Shown one piece after another: positions 20,055 through 33,335 of a stretch of DNA of 64,000 nt. The DNA lies in the NCBI GenBank assembly GCA_946902985.2, contig OX336388.2:132620346-132684345 (forward strand). Reading direction: 5' to 3'. The translations under genes and the position numbers were made by a program. Source of the stretch: Meconema thalassinum (lineage: Eukaryota > Arthropoda > Insecta > Orthoptera > Tettigoniidae). Below the pieces are notes generated by a model, which saw only the letters and a program-made list of their open reading frames with translations, had not been told where the DNA came from and did not search any database. Every line of letters starts with the position of its first letter. Position 1 is the stretch's first letter.

Positions 20055-20566
20055 TGGTTGGTTGGTTCCTTAGTTTAGGGTCTGAGACAACGCCATCATG
20101 TAGCCCCGTGTACTTTGGGTGTGTGTAGAATTTGTCTGATAACCGGTGTTAATTGTGATGGCTGTATTAGTGTGTGTATCTGTGATTCGGGTAGAAGGGC
20201 TGCAGACGATTTAGTTTATCAAGTAATTCCTACTTTCGCTATCAAATGCTACCGTGCACGACACCTAGCTGCGAACGTGGCTACTAAATGCCATCGCAGT
20301 CAGCACCTGGCAGCAAACGTTGGAACTAACATAGCGTTGTCAAACTAACCTACGCATTTTAGCTTCCACAAGTGTAGTTAGTGGAAGGTTCTTTTTCACG
20401 CCATAAATCTATGACATGGGACCGCCAGCTTTACTTCCCCTGTGAAGGAAGGCATACTGAGGGATTTCTAACGCTCTTAGAGAAATCCGACGACTTCAGA
20501 CAGTTTTGAACCCGCGATCTTGGGCTCAGAAGCTCAGTATGCTACCAACTACGTCACCGAAGTTGC
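20055..20566 (-). mobile_element. SINE family 2, 512 bp, perfect target duplication
   Basis: Flanked by a perfect 13-bp repeat TTGGGCTAACTCT at 20042-20054 and 20567-20579. It begins with GGTTGGTTGG (tail, reverse strand) and ends with the tRNA-like head. This copy best defines the family length. Confidence 0.9.
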
Positions 20567-20597
20567 TTGGGCTAACTCTACCAACACTTAAATAATA

Positions 20598-21652
20598 ACA
20601 AGAAGTTCCGTGACGAACTAAAGAGCCTACTTTTCTTGAAATTTAAGATGCATGCCAATGATTAATCTATATGGATCTATCTAGAATAATGACGAAATTA
20701 AGTTGGTAATATCGAAATTTCTAATAAGTTCGAAATACTGTATACCTGGCATAATGTAGCCTAATAGAAAACTACAGTTGGCAGCCCGGGTGACTGAATA
20801 TATTCTTAGTTCCATCTCTTAAGGTATACAATAAAAAAATTGGTTGAAGTCTAATGGATAGCATGGACGTTACATGCAGTTAAACATTGGATCTAACAGC
20901 GCGCGTAAAATCATGTTGGCAACAATGACATACATGTATTGGTCAGAAATAATCTGAAATAATATGATCTATTGTTGTGTCAATTTTGAATGCAATCCAT
21001 TAGTTAGTATAGAAGTTACATGCATTTTAAAATTGGACCTATCAGCAGCTTAGAATCATGTTGGTAGCACTGACGTATAAAAGTTACTCCAAATTAATAT
21101 AGAATGTCTGGTACTATATGTGTGCAAAGTTTAAAGCTGTCGGCTTGTATACTTTCCGATATATGGGTATTTGGATTAATAAAAATTGAGAGCATTTATT
21201 AAAAGTTGGCAGCTCTGGTGGCTCTTAAGAATACGCTCAGTCATATCTGTTTATGTACACATGCCACATACGAAGTTTGGTTGAAATCCAGTTGATAGTG
21301 TAGAAGTTATATGCATTTAAAATTTGGACCTATTAGCAGGCTTATAGTCATTTTGGCAACACTGCCATGCATGGCCTCCTGGAAATTAAACTGCAATATT
21401 ATTATCTATACGTGTGCCAATTTTGAAATAGCTCACATTCATACCTTCCAAGATATCCCACATGGAGCTCAAATTTCAATTGTGATTATTCTGCAGTTGG
21501 TAGCACTGACATCATTTTCAAATATGGCCGTGAGATATTTAGGTATAGATCTTTACTCCTACCAAATTTTGTTTCGATTGCTGCAGCCGTTTAGGAGTTG
21601 ATAGGGGGGACACACACGCAGCCAGACAGACAGACAGACAGACAGACAGAAG

Positions 21653-21719
<67 letters not shown>

Positions 21720-21796
21720 GGACAGACACACATTTGCCCGATCTCATAAGTCTACTTTTTCCTCATTTTTGCAAAATGTGAAAAGTAGGCTAAAAA
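20598..21796 (+). mobile_element. E8 element, copy 1
   Basis: Starts ACAAGAAGTTCCGTGACGAAC, a short hairpin, followed by AGCCTACTTTT. Three degenerate monomers follow (about 20866, 21008 and 21303, each with TTACATGCA- and TTGGACCTA-like motifs). Then come GTTGATAGGGGGGACA, a (GACA)n tract and a 3' hairpin, AAGTCTACTTTTTC paired with GAAAAGTAGGCT, ending TAAAAATC. The 5' AGCCTACTTTT and 3' AAAAGTAGGCT are subterminal inverted repeats. This layout resembles non-autonomous Helentrons. Confidence 0.7.
21618..21727. repeat. (GACA)n microsatellite inside E8
   Basis: Long CAGA/GACA run near the 3' end of the E8 copy. Frames through it are artefacts. Confidence 0.95.
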
Positions 21797-22328
21797 TCGA
21801 TCATAATATTTTCAAAAACATGGAATATAAGCGACTGACTACTGTTGTGCGCGACATCTGGTACGAATGTGTTTAAGCACCTGAAACAATTACCGTAAGC
21901 TATGCACAGCCTTCTCGAGAGACATTACTGTACACTCGGAAATCCACCAGGCACGGAACACGTGACTGGCATTTAATTTTCATCGCCTCGTAGTGCGCTG
22001 AATGACCACGGGGAACAGCACATTGCAATTAAGTCGCGAAGGGAATATGAAATGGTCTCCCAAGTAAAATTGCGAGTCTAAAATTAAAACGAACAATGGA
22101 AGTTCCACACACACGGTATTTATACATACCAGTTACACAGACATAAACTCTTGGACAATTAATGAAACGTAAATTCCGATATTATTTGAAAGTAATGAGT
22201 AGGTGCAGGTTTGATAACCCTGCGGCTCTATCTATAAATGATATAAAAATAAGGTTGGGTGATGCAGTAAACTAATACTGTTGAAGCATTCTGGTTATAC
22301 AGGGCACGATCACATAGAGCTTAATCAA
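21797..22328. other. Unassigned sequence
   Basis: No gene or repeat match is seen between E8 and the Helitron 5' end. Confidence 0.5.
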
Positions 22329-22599
22329 TCTATACTAATATAATAAAGCTGAAGAGTTTGTCTGTGTGTTTGTGTCTTTAAACGCGCTAATCTCTGGAAC
22401 TAACAGTCCGATTCGAAAAATTCTTTTTTTATATGATAGCTTGATTCAAGAGGAATAGTTTAGGCTGTATTGCATTAGGCTACACCTCTCAGGTAATCTT
22501 AAAGATTGATTTTTGTTCAGTAAGTCGGTAGAACAAGCGCTCCCGAACTGCTCTGTCCGCATGCGCTGGCGTTATGGTTAGTGGTACTTACACCGTTTC

Positions 22600-22839
22600 A
22601 CCGATCTGAACCAAAATTTGTATACTTACCCTTTAGAGCCCTGCGAGTAACACTGTCTACGTGAAATTTATGACAGACCAGTCCATTCCCTGCATTTAGG
22701 CCCTTGGACACAAATCTACACCTATTCACCGATCTGAACCAAAATTTGATTACTTACCCTTTGGAACCCTGCGAGTAACACTGTTTACATAAAATTTCAG
22801 ACAGACCACTCCATTCCCTACATTTAGGCCCTTTGGCAC
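22600..22839. repeat. 128-bp tandem array, left part
   Basis: Two units with CACCGATCTGAACCAAAATT and ATTTAGGCCC, split from the rest of the array by the insertion at 22840. Confidence 0.88.
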
Positions 22840-25800
22840 TGTACCCGATACCTAGTTGAGGCTATCGGCTACGCCAGCAGACATTAAGCCGTAGTTGAGA
22901 TTATAGGAAGCGTTATGAGAAGATAGCGCTCAAATCGAGTCAAGAGGAATGTCAAGATGACGTAGAAGGTCTAGGATTAAGAAGGCACTGACAGCAGTCA
23001 AGCAGATGGAATTATGGATGGAAATATGAAGCTTTATTAAGATCTATATGGAACATGGTATTTAAACATCTCAGAAGAGAAGATATAACAAGCATCATAT
23101 ATGGTAATAATTTGAAGGAAGTCGGATAACCCTTAAGTTATTGTATAACTTAATAGCCGAGATGATCGGGGTTCGAGATTATATTTGTGACGCAAGACCA
23201 CAGAGGTGGGGAGAACGTCACGTGACTACGCCAGGGGAGGTGCAGGTCAATGCAGTCCAGAGACAGTCAGTCGAGCTCTGTAAGCAGAGGAGTCAAGTAC
23301 AGTTAGCAAGAGAGTGGAGTACAGCGAGCAAGGCAGTCGAGGTCAGACAGCGAGCTGAGTAGGACATATGCCGAGCGTATGGTAAAAGTCGCGCAGCGAG
23401 CAGCCTTTGTCACGGAAAGTGAAAGCGACAAGTTTTAACTTCACCAAGCAGAGAACGAAAAGTAGGTCAGTGAGCCAGGCAGACACCCGCAGTAGGCAGC
23501 GTGAAGACCGGTTACAAAACCAGCTGTACGGGCCAAGCAAACATGAGAAGGCCGGGGTTTAGAACAGCACTGTAATAGTAGTCGGAGAACTTTATTTCAA
23601 GCTGCATTTTGGTTACGCAGAACAGCATAGCAGAGCGACATGGCGAGGCCAGCTTTATGTGGAGATTATTCTAGAACATTGCAGTAGAGACGAGCGGGTT
23701 ATTTCCAATTTTATACGCAAGCAATATGATAGAAGCTGAACTTCATTATAACATTGAGTTGGAACTTATATTGAGTAATTGAATAGTGCAGGCAGATAGT
23801 TACGAGATACTACAACTGTGAACTTCAAATGAACATAGTTTTTCAATGACATTCCGACTATGCATTTCATAACGCATTCCAAGTAACATTAACGATTTTA
23901 GGCAAACGAAATGTTTCAAGCCTATGCACTTATGAACTTTGGCACGTGCATTAATGCAATTCTTTGTTATGAAGTGTTATAAATTACCGAGTACGAACAC
24001 AGATTCAGTGTGTTTCATAAACTTAGACACTCTCAAATAAAATTTTATTTTCTACAAGTGAGACTAAACCGCTGTGGAAATTGAACTTTCAACACTCAAA
24101 CCGAACATTGTATGGAACAGTGGCGTATCGTAGAAGAGGAATATGGGGTACGCTGTTTCTATGAACTGTTTCGTGAGGATTTGGACAGTATCCGCTATGG
24201 ATAACCAGCAGTTCATCATGTCGGAGTAAACGAAGACAGAGACGCGATGGCACCACAGAGCGATGGATTCGATTCCTGAAGAGGAGGAGGTCCACCAGCT
24301 GATTCACTTGGGATTTTGAAGGCAGTCGTCATTGCGTGGGTGGAATGATATTCACGCCGATCTTTCGAGAAATTCATTACATAAGGAAAATCGACGATCT
24401 TTGAAATTTAATAACAGCTGATTATGAGAAGGTACTGTAAGAGTTATAACTTTCTGATACGATTATTTTCATGAATACTGGGCACACATGTATATTTTTC
24501 TAATAGGAGTGATACGATTATTTAGACATGGCTTTGACTTTATATGCTTCAAATTTTGCTAGAATATGGCGTGACCATATGATATGGCAGGCATCATTAT
24601 ACGAAATTCTCACCATTGGTTGGCTTTATTAAGCAGATGTTTGGTCTTTTAGACATTTTTCCAGTAAGGATAGTTTTCATGAATAGTTTTTTTTGTGTGA
24701 CGAGTATTTCGAACTCGTGATTTGCAATTGATTATCTAAATTACTTCGTCAGTTCATTGCATACTAGCGAGTGTGTATTATTCATCAGTAAGGATTTTTT
24801 CCATTGGATTGTTTGGAGATATTAAGATGTTATTCACTTTAGTGAATGAATATCGCTTTTATATGACAACTAGAGACTTGTTGATTCCGATCTGGTCCAT
24901 TCACTCATTTAGTCTTCGAGATGGGGTCTTTCGTATTTATACGATTGTATGGTGGTTACTCATCTTACCCATCGTTCAGGGCACTATCATGTTAGTCGAC
25001 GGGGCGAGGTCTTTCGTATTTATACGATTGTACGGTGGTTACTCATCTTACTTGCCTTTGAGGGACTCATTTTTATCATCCGAGTGTACTTGAGATTGTA
25101 AGAGGATCAAACAAGGAACTACTAGTCACATATCAGTCGAATTTTTGTTAAATAAATTAAAGATAAATGTCAGCAGGGTTACATTTGTAATTCTCGTTTG
25201 CCAATCCAATATTTTGTTGCTATACTCTTTTGAGAGTACTTTCAGTTTAACAGCTGGTACAGCTGATGCTTTTGATGATTTTTATAATTGTGTTCGATAC
25301 CTTTGAGAAGGATTTAAAGTAATTGAATCTTGTAAGATGAATCATTAATGGTCAGATTTATTTTAAGGCAGATCAGTATTGCAGATTTTGATATGAGAGA
25401 TTATAGCACATTGGTGTTTTTCTGTGATGTGAATTATGACAATTATAAGAGAATTTATGCTATTTGAAAGCAGATCTTGAATTACTAAGGTAATATTTTT
25501 TCTAATTGTTTAAGAAGTTGTCTAGATGTGATCAGAATAATTACAGTTATTGGAGATAGTGTGCGTTGATAATTTGAAGCCAGTTATATATTTTTTGTAG
25601 ATCATGCAACATGGTTAAGTGAAGTTTGTGATAGGCATTTTGTGGAAGTTGCCAAGTGATAGTTGCAATGTTGCTAATGTATTTTGAGGCAGACATGAGG
25701 TTGTCGAACCCAGTCTAGCGTAATTGTTGAGATTCATGCTGTATATGCTGAATATTTATGGAGTTTTGTGGAATAATTGTGGTATTCAAATGTGATATTT

Positions 25801-27376
25801 GAAGAAGTGAGGATATATAATGTAGTTGTGGATAGTCAGATCCAACGTGATGTCGTGAAGGCAATAATATTTTTTGGCATGATAATTAAATACGAGATAT
25901 AACTTGGAAGTGATAAAACTGTAAGACAACGTTCTATAACCCATATTAAACAATTTGTTAGGAAATTAAACAAATAAATAAAGTTGATAATACAAGATTT
26001 TCTGATAATAATAATTAATGAAATAATAATCTGTAATTTGAGCATATTATTGATCTGACCTAATGAAATAAAAATCAGAATGACTAGATGAAATAATAAA
26101 AATCTAAATAACCAGAAGAATAAAATTTAAATAAATTGATAAATTAAATTTTGGAATAAATCAATGAATTGAATAGATGGATGAATTAAAGTTTGGATAA
26201 ATAAACTGATTTAAATAAATTAATAGATGATTGGATAGATGATGAATAACTGAATTAGAAGGTGATAATTAATTAAAGAAGCTGATGATTAATGAATTTA
26301 TATGGAATAAAAATAAATTCAATTGAGATATAATTTGAGGAATTGCAACTTGAGTTGATGAATTAAACGATTTATATTGATGATTTAAGATGATTTAATC
26401 TGAAGGAGATGATAAAATAAGAGTGTGTGATTAATTAGAAAGTATAATGAAGTGATGATAATAATTTTCATTTAAATGATTTAATGGTGATGAGTTAATG
26501 ATTCTGACAGGAATATGTTGAATTTTGAGATGAGAATTAATGTGAGAAATATTTAACTTTGATGATGATGATGATGACCAATGAGCAGTGGATTTTCTGT
26601 AATCCACAAACAAGCAATTATTAATGACAATGTAAATAGTGTAAATTAATTATTCGATGTTTAGGAGCATTTTACTAACGTGTTCAACATTTGAATTATG
26701 CCATGCAAGCCATAAATTACGTGATATTTAAAATATGTGATTATGATATGTGTGTTTAGACAGATTAATAATTTTTTTAAAATCCACATTAATGATGTTA
26801 ATTTAAAGAGAAATTAGGTCTCAGGTATCACGAATGTCAGTGACGAAAGACATAGTGCTACGGTGATCCTGAGAACCCAAGAGAACTTTCGAGATTTTTC
26901 ACGTTGTATGTGGATTAAATACTTTTGATTAGAAAAGAGATGGTTCGATTTTTGGACAATGACAATTTAACGTTGGCATTCGACAATGCTCTCAGGTAGG
27001 ATGAATATTTAAAATGTCTGTCTGACTATCAAAGTGAAATAAAGTTGTTTTTATCTTAGTTGTGATCTGATGATGGTGTGATTTTCCTTTTTCTTTCCTT
27101 GTCTTGATTAAGGCTTAACCGGAAAGGATGTGGTTTGCTAGGAGTTCAGTTGATGGCGCCCATTTATATTTGCATTTTTTTTTTATTAAATTAAGCCCGT
27201 AACGACCCTAGAGATACTTTGTCTCGTGTTACCCTCTGCTTTTTCGATATCTCAGCTGAATTTCCGACACATTCCTTATTTGACTAGAGGTTCATTTAAA
27301 TCCGCTCTGTCCTGGAATTCCAGGAATGCGATGTAATAGCAGATGGTTCATCGCATCCCCAGGACGAACGGGTACA
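22840..27376. mobile_element. 4.5-kb coding-free insertion with TGTACCCG/CGGGTACA ends
   Basis: Bounded by an 8-bp inverted terminus and a 4-bp target duplication GCAC (22836-22839, 27377-27380). Joining the flanks restores a 128-bp repeat unit identical in that stretch to the intact one at about 27753-27800 (TTTGGCACACATCC), which makes the boundaries firm. TG...CA ends and a 4-bp duplication suit an LTR-type element; I find no second LTR, so it may be a very long solo LTR or an unknown DNA transposon. The interior from ~23.5 to 27.0 kb is AT-rich and C-poor, with no protein domain. Confidence 0.75.
24924..25052. repeat. 85-bp offset tandem duplication
   Basis: GTCTTTCGTATTTATACGAT and the following TGGTGGTTACTCATCTTAC occur twice, 85 bp apart, within the 4.5-kb insertion. 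Confidence 0.8.
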
Positions 27377-28490
27377 GCACACATCCACATCGTTTCACCG
27401 ATCTGAACCAAAATTTGTATACTTACCCTTCGGAGCCCTGCAGGTAACACAGTCAGCATGCAATTTCGGACAGACAACTCCACTCCCTGCATTTAGGCCC
27501 TTTGGCACAAATCTACACCGTTTCACCGATCTGAACCGAAATGTGTATACTTGCCCTTTGGAACTCTGCGAACACGGCCTACATGTAAATTATGACAGAC
27601 CAGTCCATTTCCTGCATTTAGACCCTTGGGCACAAATCTACACCTATTCACCAATCTGAACCAAAATTTGATTACTTACCCTTTGGAACCCTGCGAGTAA
27701 CACTGTTTACATAAAATTTCGTACAGAACACTCCATTCCCTACATTTAGGCCCTTTGGCACACATCCACATCGTTTCACCGATCTGAACCAAAATTTGTA
27801 TACTTACCCTTTGGAGCCCTGCAGGTAACACAGTCTGCATGCAATTTCGGACAGACCACTCCATTCCCTGTATTTAGGCCCTTTGTCACAAATCTACACC
27901 GTTTCACCGATCTGAACCAAAATGTGTATACTTGCCCTTTGGAGCTCTGCGAGTAACACGGCCTACATGAAAATTATGACAAACCACTCCATTCCCTGCA
28001 TTTTGGCCCTTTGGCACAAATCTGCACCTTTTCACCAATCTGAACCAAAATTTGTATACTTACCCTTTGGAACCCTGCGAGTAACACTGTCTGCAGGAAA
28101 TTTTGGACAGACCACTTCATTTCCCTGTATTTAGGCCGTTTGGAGCAAATATACACCGTTTCACTGTTCTGAACCAAATTTTACATACTTACCCCTTGGA
28201 ACCCGACGAGTAACACGGTCTGCTTGAAATTTTGGACTGACCACTCCATTCCGTTCATTTGTATACACATTTTGTATACTTACCCTTTGGAACCCTGCGG
28301 GTGACACTGTCCACTTTAAATTTTGGACAGACCACTCCATTCCCTGCATTTAGGCCCTTTATCACAAATCTACACCGTTTCTCCTAATTGCATCAAATTT
28401 TACATACACTTTAAAACCCTGCTGGTAACACCGTCCACTTGATAATTTGGACAACCTTCTCCATTCTCTACATTTAGAATAACAGACAAC
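27377..28490. repeat. 128-bp tandem array, right part
   Basis: About eight to nine units, decaying toward the right end. Each has CACCGATCTGAACC, ATACTTACCCTTTGGA, GCGAGTAACAC and CATTTAGGCCC. It belongs to Helitron 1. Confidence 0.9.
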
Positions 28491-29203
28491 ATAAACTTGA
28501 AAACCAAGTATTAAGGCCCTAGAACCATTCATGTCCGTAGTAGTGTAACTGTAAGAGTATTTTAATACGTCTAATGTTGACGGAGAGTTCGGGCTGCATC
28601 ACGTCACCCCTACCAGTGTTCTGGAGCAGAATTGCGAAAATAGTTGATTCTTGCGCTGTTTATAAATTGCAGTCACGGGGAGTAATTAGTGCAAAAGGAT
28701 CTCTTAGGCCCCTTAAAACAGTTATCGTCATGAAAATATTATGCCTCTGTATAAGTGCAATGGTGTTGGTGCAGTATATTGAGGTTATCAGCTGCAATAA
28801 GCGTTGGTGATTTCAAATTTACCTTCATTTAATCCGAACCTTATCGTTGAGCGCTATGTGGCGATAAATGATACTATTGGTACCTGAGTAGCTCGGGACA
28901 GCCGAAGATTACCAAAGTATTCTGATTATTTTCTTACGGCGCTATGCGACTAAAGACGACACAATTGGTCTCTACATTTCTAACAGTCATTGAGATATAG
29001 GCCCTAGGCAGTGTCTTTTAATTCACTTACTCCTCTTTAATCATTAAAACAAGTTTTTAAATTACATGTGTCAGTTCTGTAGTTACAAAATAGCCGTTTC
29101 CTTATTCATTATTATCATTACGGGAAAATGAACTGAATGTGACTTCCATTATACTGTACTACTTATCACCCCCACTACAACCACCACCACCACCACCACC
29201 ACC

Positions 29204-29234
<31 letters not shown>

Positions 29235-29340
29235 CCACCACCACAAAAAGTTATATTATTAAAATATTTTTTTCTGTCAGTTTAAGTATCATGTGCCAGT
29301 TCTGTAGTAGTATTCATTATCATCCATAAAACAAATAAAT
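28491..29340. other. Helitron 1 right region without a gene
   Basis: No domain-bearing frame is seen. It includes a (CCA)n microsatellite at 29181-29243. Confidence 0.5.
29181..29243. repeat. (CCA)n microsatellite
   Basis: Near-perfect CCA/CAC triplets, with one CAG unit. Confidence 0.93.
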
Positions 29341-29427
29341 CCACCGGGCGAAGCCGGGAACTACTGTTAGTGCAGGAATATACAGGGTGTTCCAGAGATA
29401 ATTAATATTGTCGGTAAACAGAAAGAA

Positions 29428-30551
29428 AACAAGTAGTTCCGTGAAGAACTAAAGCCACTTATGTTAATTGCCTCTATCAACATACGAAATTTCAGTTTGA
29501 TTGTAGTAGATTTGTTGATATTGAGAACCGTCTAATATTTCGGATGGTCACCATGTTGTATTTTTATATATGTAAGTCTTAGAGTTATGTACTATTACAT
29601 GAAGATTATTGTGTGCGTGTGGTATTCAAACTTCAATCGCATGATTAGTACACAAGAAGTAAAAACTAGATTTTACAATTTCACACATCTGCCATCTTGT
29701 GGTTATGAATACAATTGAAATAAATTAGATGCCAGTGGATTAACATTTGTATAATCATTTACCGCACCAAGTTTCACTGCACTCGGATTGTTAAATCGCG
29801 AGAAACGTCTATTTAAATATTTATATTTCGTGTCGTCGCCATGTTGGATTTGTGCTCACCAGTTTATTGAAAGTCCCATACGTGAACTTATCTTCATAAA
29901 CTCTATCAACATACAAAATTTCAGTTTGTTTCCTATCATAGATCAATACATATTGGGAACCGTCTAAATATTTCGGATGGTCGCCATGTTGGATTGTTAT
30001 ATGTATAGGCAATAGAGTTATGTACCATTAAAGGAAAACTATTGCGTAGGTTCATTATTAAATCTTTCCTTTCCATCGCATGATTACTTCACAAGAAATA
30101 AAAAATACATTTTAAAATTTCGCACAGCCGCCATCTTGATTTTATGTAAACAATTGAACTAAATTAGATGCCAGTGCATTACAATGTGAATAAACTTTTG
30201 CTTTACCATGTGTCATTGCGTTTGGATGGTTAAATCGCGAGAAAAGTCTATTTAAAAGTCTCAATTTCGCCTGGCCGCCATGTTGGTTTTGTACTTACCA
30301 GGGTTTTGAACGTCTCATTCGTGAAACTTGTCGTAGCGCTCTTTATCACCGTACAAAATTTCAGGGTGATATCAGTGATAGAGTCGGAGATATTGAATGC
30401 TGGTGAAATATTTCGCACAGCCGCCATGTTGGATTGGTCAGACCTAATAAAATTTGAAGGGTGCTATGACACACACACAGACAGACACACATACACACAT
30501 ACACATACGCACACACACGCACACATGGCCAAAGGTGATCTCATAAGCCTA
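29428..30551 (+). mobile_element. E8 element, copy 2 (left piece, split by Helitron 2)
   Basis: Starts ACAAGTAGTTCCGTGAAGAAC. The interior has ~400-bp monomers with CCATGTTGGATT, CAACATAC.AAATTTCAG and ATTTCGGATGGTC. It ends in a (CA)n tract (30468-30527) and GATCTCATAAGCCTA, the left arm of the 3' hairpin. The right arm is at 34117-34146. Confidence 0.72.
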
Positions 30552-33304
30552 TCTTATATATAAAAGTGAAAGTCTGTATGTATGTATGTGGGTGGGTTGG
30601 TTCCGTATACAAATCTACACCGTTTCACCAATCTCAACCAGATTTTGCATACACATAGTTTAGGACCCAGAAGGAACCGCTGGCTACTTGAATTTTCGAT
30701 AGTCTTTCTCATTCTTCTTATTTCGGCCCTTTTGCACTCAAGCACAGGCTAATCAAATCATAAAATATACTCATGAAGGAATGGCAAGGCAGATAGTTTC
30801 CATGGCAACATAGCTCAAGTCGAGACACGGCCGACTGGATCCGAGTTGCGCTCTGCACTACCGGTATAGAAAATGAGGATCTTTACTTGAAATCCCGTTA
30901 GTTACTCAACTGTTCACACAGCACTGTCAACCGAGTATAGCATAACAAAGACTTGACACTGTCTTCAATATATTTGTCAAATTCCACTCACTCACTCATA
31001 CATTCATCGCGAACTCTCAGAAACCACCGAACGGATTGGAATGAAATTTGGCATGCAGCTTCCTCAAGGGCCGCAAATGCCCACTAAGAGAGGATTTGTG
31101 GATATTCAAGTTCTTAATGGGTGTTAAGGGGGTAGGCCTGCATTTCATTGAATAGCAATATCTCCCGATTGGTTTGATTGGGGGATGTGATACTCAGCAT
31201 TTAACCTCACCACTAAAAATAAGAAGACATGTATCTGAGGGTTTTTCGATGTGGTGTATATTATGAGGTGAAAGGGGTGAAAATTGGGGGTTGAAAGATT
31301 CCTAACGGAGCGTGTACCTCTTAAACGACATAGGCGAGGAGTTTGAAACTCAGCGGAAAAAAATCAGCATAAAACATAAGTAAATATACGTTTGACCGTT
31401 TTTTTCATAAATCCAATTTAAGAGGCCCATGGGGAGGGGTGAAATTCTGGGGGGGGGGGGGGGGGAACAGGAAAGAAAGAGTCCTAACTGATTGACTGAC
31501 TGACTCACTCATCAAACTCAGGGGAAATACTGCTTTAAAGTAAGTAAATAGCTTTTCGACAGTTTTTTTTATCAATCAAATTGAAGGGGTTCATCGGGAG
31601 GGGTGGAATACTGAAGAAAAAAAATATTGAAAGAAAATGTCCTGACTCATTCACTCACTCATCATCGCCCAGCCAAAAATATTGAAGTTGGAAACATGGC
31701 ATTTCGGGGATATGATCGTGTTATGTCAAAACCGTACACTAAGGGACGATTTTTGGATATGCAGGTTCTTAAGGGGTCTTAAGTGGGATAAACCTGCATT
31801 TCATTGAATAACAATATCTCACGAGTGGTTTCATTTGTGGAAGTGATAAACTAATCATTAAAAATAAGCAGACATGTGTCTAAGGTTTTTTCGATGTGGT
31901 GTATTATTATGAGGTGAAAGGGGTGAAAAGTGGGGGTTGAAGGATTCCTAACGGAGCGTGTAGGCCTATCTGTTAAACGAGATAGGCGAAAAATTTGAAA
32001 CTCAGGGGAAAAAACAGCTTAAAAAGTAAGTAAATCGGTGTTCGACCGTTTTTTTTCATAAATGAATTTAAGGGGCCAATGGAGTGGGGTGAAATTCTGG
32101 GGGAAAAAAGGAGAGAAAGTGTCCTAACTGACTGACTGACTAATTCACTCACTCATCAAAGTCAGGGGAAAAAAGGCAGATTAAAAAATAAGTTAATAGG
32201 TGTTCAAGCGTTTTTTCATCAATCCAATGTAAGGGGCCCATGGGGAGGGATGAAATTTTGGTAAATATAATTGAAAGAAAATGACCTGTCTGACTCACTC
32301 ACTCATCACGCCCAGCGAAAACTATTAAAGTTGGAAACATGAAATTTTGGGAATATGTTCGCTGTATGTCGAAATCGTCAACTAAGGAATGATTTTTGTT
32401 TATTCGGGTTTTAAAGAGGTGTTAAGGGGGTAAACGTGCATTTCATTGAATAACGATATCTCCTGAGTTGTTCCTTTGGAGATGTGATATTCGGTATATA
32501 GACTAATCATTAAAAATAATCAGACATATGACTAAGGGTTTATCTCTGTGGTGTATATTATGAAGTGAAAGGGGTGAAAATTGGGGGTTGAGGGATTCTT
32601 AACGGAGCGTGCATCTCTGAAACAACATAGGCGAGAAGTTTGAAATTCGGCGGGGAAAAAAGCAGCTTAAAATACGAGTAAATAGGTGTTCGACCGTTGT
32701 TTCATAAATCCAATTTAAGGGACCCTTGGAGAGGGGTGAAATTCTGAAAAAAGAAAACAGGAAAGAAAGTGTCCTATCTGATTGACTCACTCACTCATCA
32801 AACTCAGGGGGAAAACAGCTTTAAATATGTAAATAGGTGTTCGACCGTTTGTTTCATAAATCCAATTTAAGGGGTTAATGGGATGGGGTGAAATTATCAA
32901 AAATAAATGAAAGAAAATGTCCTGACTGACTCACTCACTCATCATCGCCCAGCCAAAATTATTGAAGTTAGAAACATGAAATTTTGGGGATATGTTCATT
33001 GTATGTCGAAAACGACCACTAAGGAAAGAGTTTTGGATATTCAGGTTCTAAAGAGGTGTTAAGGGGGTAAACGTGCATTTCATTGAATAACAATATCTCT
33101 CGAGTGGTTTCATTTGGGGATGTGATACTTGGCATATATAATAATCATTAAAAATAAGCTGACACATGTCAAATGGTTTTTCGATGTAGTGTATATTATG
33201 AGGTGAAAGGGGTGAAAAGAGGGGGTTGAAAGATTCCTAACGGAGCGTGTATCTCTTAAACGACATACGCGAGGAGTTTGGAACTCGGAGGAAATCAATC
33301 AGCT

Positions 33305-33335
<31 letters not shown>

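Larger units (their letters stand above)
22329..29372 (+). mobile_element. Helitron 1 (non-autonomous), carrying a 4.5-kb insertion
   Basis: The 5' end TCTATACTAATATAATAAAG is the classic insect-type Helitron start, following an A. The interior holds a ~128-bp tandem array (22600-22839 and 27377-28490). A plausible 3' end is the GC hairpin CCGGGCGAAGCCGG at about 29348-29361 followed by CTGTTAG and T; the expected CTAG has decayed to TTAG. No Rep/helicase coding is present. Of its 7.0 kb, 4.5 kb is a later insertion. Confidence 0.65.

Noticed and set aside
22600..28490. Spaced 128-bp repeats resembling a CRISPR-like array
   Set aside because: Units are contiguous and diverge along their whole length; there are no short conserved repeats with unique spacers and the context is eukaryotic.
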